Assembly (NCBI GenBank): GCA_030533445.1
Contig: CM060066.1
Location: 2,140,749-2,204,748, forward strand
Length of the DNA stretch: 64,000 nt
Direction of reading: 5' to 3'
Source of the DNA: Cyprinodon diabolis
Lineage: Eukaryota > Chordata > Actinopteri > Cyprinodontiformes > Cyprinodontidae
This document shows positions 59,101 through 64,000 of the stretch, piece by piece; the first letter of the stretch is position 1, and every line of letters starts with the position of its first letter. The notes under the pieces were generated by a model. The model did not search any database. It was not told the origin of the DNA and saw only the letters and a list, made by a program, of their open reading frames with translations. A program made the translations under genes and the position numbers.

Positions 59101-59310
59101 GCTGTGCACGTCTATTTCCCAGATTTCAGCACAAGTGGCACACAGCTCTCTTTGCCCATGAACTTGCCCTCTTTCCTTCCCTCAGCAGCCCTCAAAGGCG
59201 TAAGCAGTTGGTCTGGGGAGCCCCGACGTCACTTGCCAGGGCCGTATTGGCCCGGTTCCCCAGACGGGCAGTAGGTGGCCCCCCTCAAAATTTCTTTAGA
59301 AATTTTCTAG
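56146..59310. repeat. 3.2-kb tandem unit 1
   Basis: Runs from ATTCTCCCGTATACCCAAAA to the tail AAATTTTCTAG. Inner subrepeats: four blocks around GCAGTCGTTTGTTCGGAGG (about 56945, 57177, 57400, 57866; the last is ATCAGTAGTCGTTTG), two blocks around TCGCCCTCACGGCCACATAT (56603, 57530), and three around CTTTCAAAATAAGACT (58129, 58421, 58717), then the GC hairpins and a ~250-bp tail. No convincing protein; repeated ORFs reflect recent duplication. Family not recognised. Confidence 0.9.
58839..59038. repeat. GC hairpin cluster, unit 1 (5 copies)
   Basis: GGCGGGC-NNN-GCCCGCC hairpins at 58839, 58866, 58917, 58968 and 59023, three of them about 51 bp apart in a repeat containing ATCACTGCAATGGCTCTTAG. 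Triloops are GGA, GGA, GGA, AGA and GAA. Confidence 0.9.
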
Positions 59311-62300
59311 TTATTATTATAATTCTCCCGTATACCCAAAACTTCGGCGCGTAACTAGTCCCGCACGGTTTGGCGGATCGGGCCCAAAGTTGGCACACGC
59401 GTCGGGACCAATGGGGTGATGTGTGCTTGTATAAAACTTTCTCATTAGTCCGAAGGTTTGCGAATTATTAGCGAAAACGTCGCAAAAAAATCCCATAGGA
59501 AATGAATGGGGAGAGGAAAAAAAAAGCATAAAAAACAGCACTTCACTGTGTCGGCATACATTCACCTAGAAAAACAGTTTGAAGCTCAGTTTGTAGATAA
59601 ATCCTTCGTCTATTTAAAACTGAAGACGGTATGTTGATAACTGCTACGGTTTTTGTATAATCAGACCTCAAGCGCCACAAAGTTTTAGCAAAATCCAGCC
59701 TGCTAGAGTGGAGCAACTGAAAAGCTAGAGTGTGAGGCAGGCGTTTTTTAAACACAAAAAAACATTTTAAACTCGCCCTCACGGCCACATATTTATAGCT
59801 AGAGTCACCATTTTTGGTCAGTTTGTAGACTGAAATCTCTGGACCCACACAATATCTTCGGAATTACGGTAGGATTAATACTTTTCCTTAAAAACCCTCC
59901 AGACCGACCTAAAGTCGATGAAAATCAGAGCCGTTTTTCATTGGTTTTGGAGCAGAAGAGGGGAGAAAAACGAATCCGACTATGTGTTTTAAACTCGTCA
60001 TAAATATTTTTCTGAATGACACACATACACCAAAGTTGGCATAGTTGGAGTCGAAGGATGACTGACGCTCACGGTGAAAAAATTTTTTGAATAACTCATA
60101 CGGTTTTTGCTCAGCAGTCGTTTGTTCGGAGGACATTTTAAGCACCTGAAAGCTGAGTGACAGTGACCTGCTGCAGCTAGCTCAATTAGAAGCTTAGGTG
60201 TGATGAAACGTTTTTTCTTTTTCTTTCTCTTCCCATTCAGTTTGTAGATGACCTACAGCCATGAAAGTTACTCCAATTGAAGACAAGATATAGCTGTCGC
60301 TTAGATAAAAAGAATTTTTCAGATACCTTTTACGGTTTTTACTCAGCAGTCGTTTGTTCGGAGGGGTGCTTTAGCAGCTAAAAGGTGAGTGAGAGTGAGG
60401 TCCTGCAGTTCAAACAAAGGGAGGAGCAGGTGGGCCAACCATTTTGTTTGTGCTTCGTTTTGGGTTGTGAAAGACCTACAGACATGAAGGTTACCCCAGT
60501 CTGAGACAAAGGATAGATGTTGCTTTCACTGAAAGAATTTTTCAGATATCTTTTACGGTTTTTGCTCAGCAGTCGTTTGTTCGGAGGGTAAGCACCTGGA
60601 AGCTAGCTGACAGTTAGCTTCTGCAGCAGCCTGCTAGAGTGCAGCTGCTGAAATCTTAGTGTGAGGCGGCCATTTTTTAAGATCAAACATCTTATTCTCG
60701 CCCTCACGGCCACATATTTGGAGCTACAGTCACCATTTTTGGTCAGTTTGTAGACTGAAACCTCTGGACTCACACAATGTCTTCGGAATTACGGTAGGAT
60801 TAATACTTTGCCTTAAAAACCCTCCAGACCAACCTAAAGTGGATGAGAGTTTCAGCCTTTCTCCATTCTTTTTGAGCTGAAGATGGGAGAAAAACGAATC
60901 AGACTATGTGTTTTCAACTCGTCATAAATATTTTTCTGAATGACACACATACACCAAAGTTGGTATAGTTGGAGTCGAAGGATTGCTGATGCTCATGGTG
61001 AAAATGTTTTTTGAATAACTCATACGGTTTTTGATCAGTAGTCGTTTGTTCGGTGCCGTTCTTCCCATACAAAAAAGCCTGGGAAGAAGAAACCAATAGT
61101 GAGTGCAGCTGTTGTCTGTGTCAGTGAGAGGCTCGTTAAGCGTTGTCAAGGTTACCAAGCTTCAAACAGATTTTACCTCTGCTGTTTTAAACAGCACATA
61201 TTAATCTAATGGAGGGTGAAAGCACTGATTTAACATTGGGAAATGGATACTATATGACTGCCGTCCATGACACTTCCCTTGCCACTCAGCACTGATAGAC
61301 TTTCAAAATAAGACTCCAGGGACCCTTCAAAATAAAAGCCTCTATATTTTTTACATATATTTATTGCCCTATATGGCTCAACATTATGACCCAAACTCAA
61401 CCCCATTTTAGAGAATAGACTCTAGGAGACTGTTTAAAACACACCCTATGGCAAATTTCAAAATAAAAGCCTCCCATTTCCGCTTCATCTACTGCCCTAA
61501 TAAAATGGAAAAAGAGTGATTTAACGATTGGAAAGTCATCAACTATCATTGATGGGTCTGAACATTTTCTCTAAACACAACTCTGTTGGACTTTCAAAAT
61601 AAGACTCCAGGGACCCTACAAAATAAAAGCCTCTAGATTATACTAATGCATTAATTGATGCAAATGGCTCAACATTATGACCCAAACTCTTCCAGGTTGT
61701 TTTTATTAGACTCTAGTGACCTTTTCAAAACACACCCCAGAGCAAATTTCACAATAAAAGTCCCCCATTTACTCTGTAATACAGGAACTATTCACCTAAT
61801 AACATGGAAAACCAGTGATTTAACATTTGGAAATGGATTCTATATCACTGCTGGGCATGACCCATCTATAGATGCACTTCCATGATAGACTTTCAAAATA
61901 AGACTACAGGGACTCTACAAAATAAAAGCCTCTTCCTTATACACACTCATACATTCTGGCATATTGCTTATAGCCATTTGTAATTTCATCACTGCAATGG
62001 CTCTTAGAAGGCGGGCGGAGCCCGCCATTGGTGATTTCATCACTGCAATGGCTGTTAGGAGGCGGGCGGAGCCCGCCAATGGTGATTTTTTTCATCACTG
62101 CAATGGCTCCTAGCAGGCGGGCGGAGCCCGCCATTGGTGATTTCATCACTGCAATGGCTCTTAGCAGGCGGGCAATGCCCGCCATTGGGGATTTTTTTCA
62201 TCGCTGCAAGGGCTCCTAGCAGGCGGGCGGAGCCCACCAACTGAGCTTTACCCACTGCGGTTCAATATGGACAACCCATATTACCCTTGTGCATCATACG

Positions 62301-62509
62301 CTGTGCACGTCTATTACCCAGATTTCAGCACAGGTGGCACACAGCTCTCTTTGCCCATGACCTAGCCCTCTTTCCTTCCCTCAGCAGCCCTCAAAGGCAT
62401 AAGCAGTTGGTCTGGGGAGCCCCGACATCACTTGCCAGGGCCGTATTGGCCCGGTTCCCCAGACGGGCAGTAGGTGGCCCCCCTCAAAATTTCTTTAGAA
62501 ATTTTCTAG
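59311..62509. repeat. 3.2-kb tandem unit 2
   Basis: Repeats unit 1 at a shift of 3171 bp, differing at scattered bases (for example AGAGCCG for AGAGCTG at 59929, CGAATCC for CGAATCA at 59971). It lacks the 66-bp head module: CTAG is followed directly by TTATTATTATAATTCTCCCG. Confidence 0.92.
62010..62238. repeat. GC hairpin cluster, unit 2 (5 copies)
   Basis: Hairpins at 62010, 62061, 62116, 62167 and 62222, 51-55 bp apart. Triloops GGA, GGA, GGA, AAT and GGA. Only the last has a stem change (GCCCACC). Confidence 0.9.
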
Positions 62510-64000
62510 TTATTGGGGGGCCACATGCCGAAGGCATGGCCCACCTACTACTATTGCACATATTTATTCCGCGTATTATTATTATTATTATAATTCTCCC
62601 GTATACCCAAAACTTCGGCGCGTAACTAGTCCCGCACGGTTTGGCGGATCGGGCCCAAAGTTGGCACACGCGTCGGGACCAATGGGGTGATGTGTGCTTG
62701 TATAAAACTTTCTCATTAGTCCGAAGGTTTGCGAATTATTAGCGAAAACGTCGCAAAAAAATCCCATAGGAAATGAATGGGGAGAGGAAAAAAAAAGCAT
62801 AAAAAACAGCACTTCACTGTGTCGGCATACATTCACCTAGAAAAACAGTTTGAAGCTCAGTTTGTAGATAAATCCTTCGTCTATTTAAAACTGAAGACGG
62901 TATGTTGATAACTGCTACGGTTTTTGTATAATCAGACCTCAAGCGCCACAAAGTTTTAGCAAAATCCAGCCTGCTAGAGTGGAGCAACTGAAAAGCTAGA
63001 GTGTGAGGCAGGCGTTTTTTAAACACAAAAAAACATTTTAAACTCGCCCTCACGGCCACATATTTATAGCTAGAGTCACCATTTTTGGTCAGTTTGTAGA
63101 CTGAAATCTCTGGACCCACACAATATCTTCGGAATTACGGTAGGATTAATACTTTTCCTTAAAAACCCTCCAGACCGACCTAAAGTCGATGAAAATCAGA
63201 GCTGTTTTTCATTGGTTTTGGAGCAGAAGAGGGGAGAAAAACGAATCAGACTATGTGTTTTAAACTCGTCATAAATATTTTTCTGAATGACACACATACA
63301 CCAAAGTTGGCATAGTTGGAGTCGAAGGATGACTGACGCTCACGGTGAAAAAATTTTTTGAATAACTCATACGGTTTTTGCTCAGCAGTCGTTTGTTCGG
63401 AGGACATTTTAAGCACCTGAAAGCTGAGTGACAGTGACCTGCTGCAGCTAGCTCAATTAGAAGCTTAGGTGTGATGAAACGTTTTTTCTTTTTCTTTCTC
63501 TTCCCATTCAGGTTGTAGATGACCTACAGCCATGAAAGTTACTCCAATCGAAGACAAGATATAGCTGTCGCTTAGATAAAAAGAATTTTTCAGATACCTT
63601 TTACGGTTTTTACTCAGCAGTCGTTTGTTCGGAGGGGTGCTTTAGCAGCTAAAAGGTGAGTGAGAGTGAGGTCCTGCAGTTAAAAGAAAGGGAGGAGCAG
63701 GTGGGCCAACCATTTTGTTTGTGCTTCGTTTTGGGTTGTGAAAGACCTACAGACATGAAGGTTACCCCAGTCTGAGACAAAGGATAGATGTTGCTTTCAC
63801 TGAAAGAATTTTTCAGATATCTTTTACGGTTTTTGCTCAGCAGTCGTTTGTTCGGAGGGTAAGCACCTGGAAGCTAGCTGACAGTTAGCTTCTGCAGCAG
63901 CCTGCTAGAGTGCAGCTGCTGAAATCTTAGTGTGAGGCGGCCATTTTTTTCAGATCAAACATTTTATTCTCGCCCTCACGGCCACATATTTGGAGCTACA
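62510..64000. repeat. 3.2-kb tandem unit 3 (cut by window end)
   Basis: One 66-bp head module, then the unit body at a 3271-bp shift from unit 2. Over the visible ~1.4 kb it matches unit 1 more closely than its neighbour unit 2. The array continues past the window. Confidence 0.92.

Noticed and set aside
53334..64000. Search for the netrin-1 NTR (C345C) exon
   Set aside because: No frame with the expected Cys-rich NTR start was seen in this part; the exon must lie beyond 64000.

Overview
The window looks like a percomorph-type teleost fish chromosome segment. The evidence is vertebrate splice structure, fish-type tRNA-derived SINEs, Tc1/mariner and hAT transposons, and dense AT-rich non-coding DNA. 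It lies inside one large gene. Three plus-strand exons encode parts of netrin-1: laminin-EGF module 2 (23553-23741), laminin-EGF module 3 (46856-47005) and the short linker before the C-terminal NTR domain (53280-53333). All three exons are phase 1-1, have GT/AG borders and join in frame. The N-terminal laminin domain plus LE1 lie upstream, and the NTR exon lies downstream; neither was seen here. The introns are therefore >23.5 kb, 23.1 kb, 6.3 kb and >10.6 kb. Whether this is ntn1a or ntn1b cannot be decided from these exons.

Everything else is intronic and mostly mobile or repetitive. From left to right: a transposon end with a minus-strand mini-exon (1-512); a THAP-domain relic between 19-bp inverted repeats (4660-5105); a repeat family with two copies (7.2-9.3 kb and 17.6-18.8 kb), each carrying an element with a RecQ-helicase fragment; a 22-bp tandem array (11.1-11.8 kb); an inverted-repeat element filled with a 20-bp tandem array (13.9-15.0 kb, shorter sister at 20.9 kb); two solo LTRs (15.5 and 22.95 kb); and a nested set of transposons (24963-27883) in which an outer hAT-like element contains a truncated DD36E Tc1/mariner and a second hAT-like element.

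The second half has two sister hAT-type elements with perfect 8-bp target duplications (29971 and 42920); a 3.9-kb, ~63-copy 61-bp minisatellite between ~150-bp inverted repeats (37088-41361); several small inverted-repeat elements; and, from 55.8 kb to the end, a head-to-tail array of a ~3.2-kb unit I cannot classify, ending in conserved GC-rich hairpins. A dispersed family starting with an ATTCAGTTTATTT-type sequence is present about eight times, always in the same orientation as netrin-1.

The only host gene supported is netrin-1. No RNA gene, CRISPR array or new host pathway was seen. The most unusual features are the inverted-repeat elements that carry tandem arrays and the 3.2-kb hairpin-bearing tandem unit. 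All judgements are by eye; no database search or folding was run.
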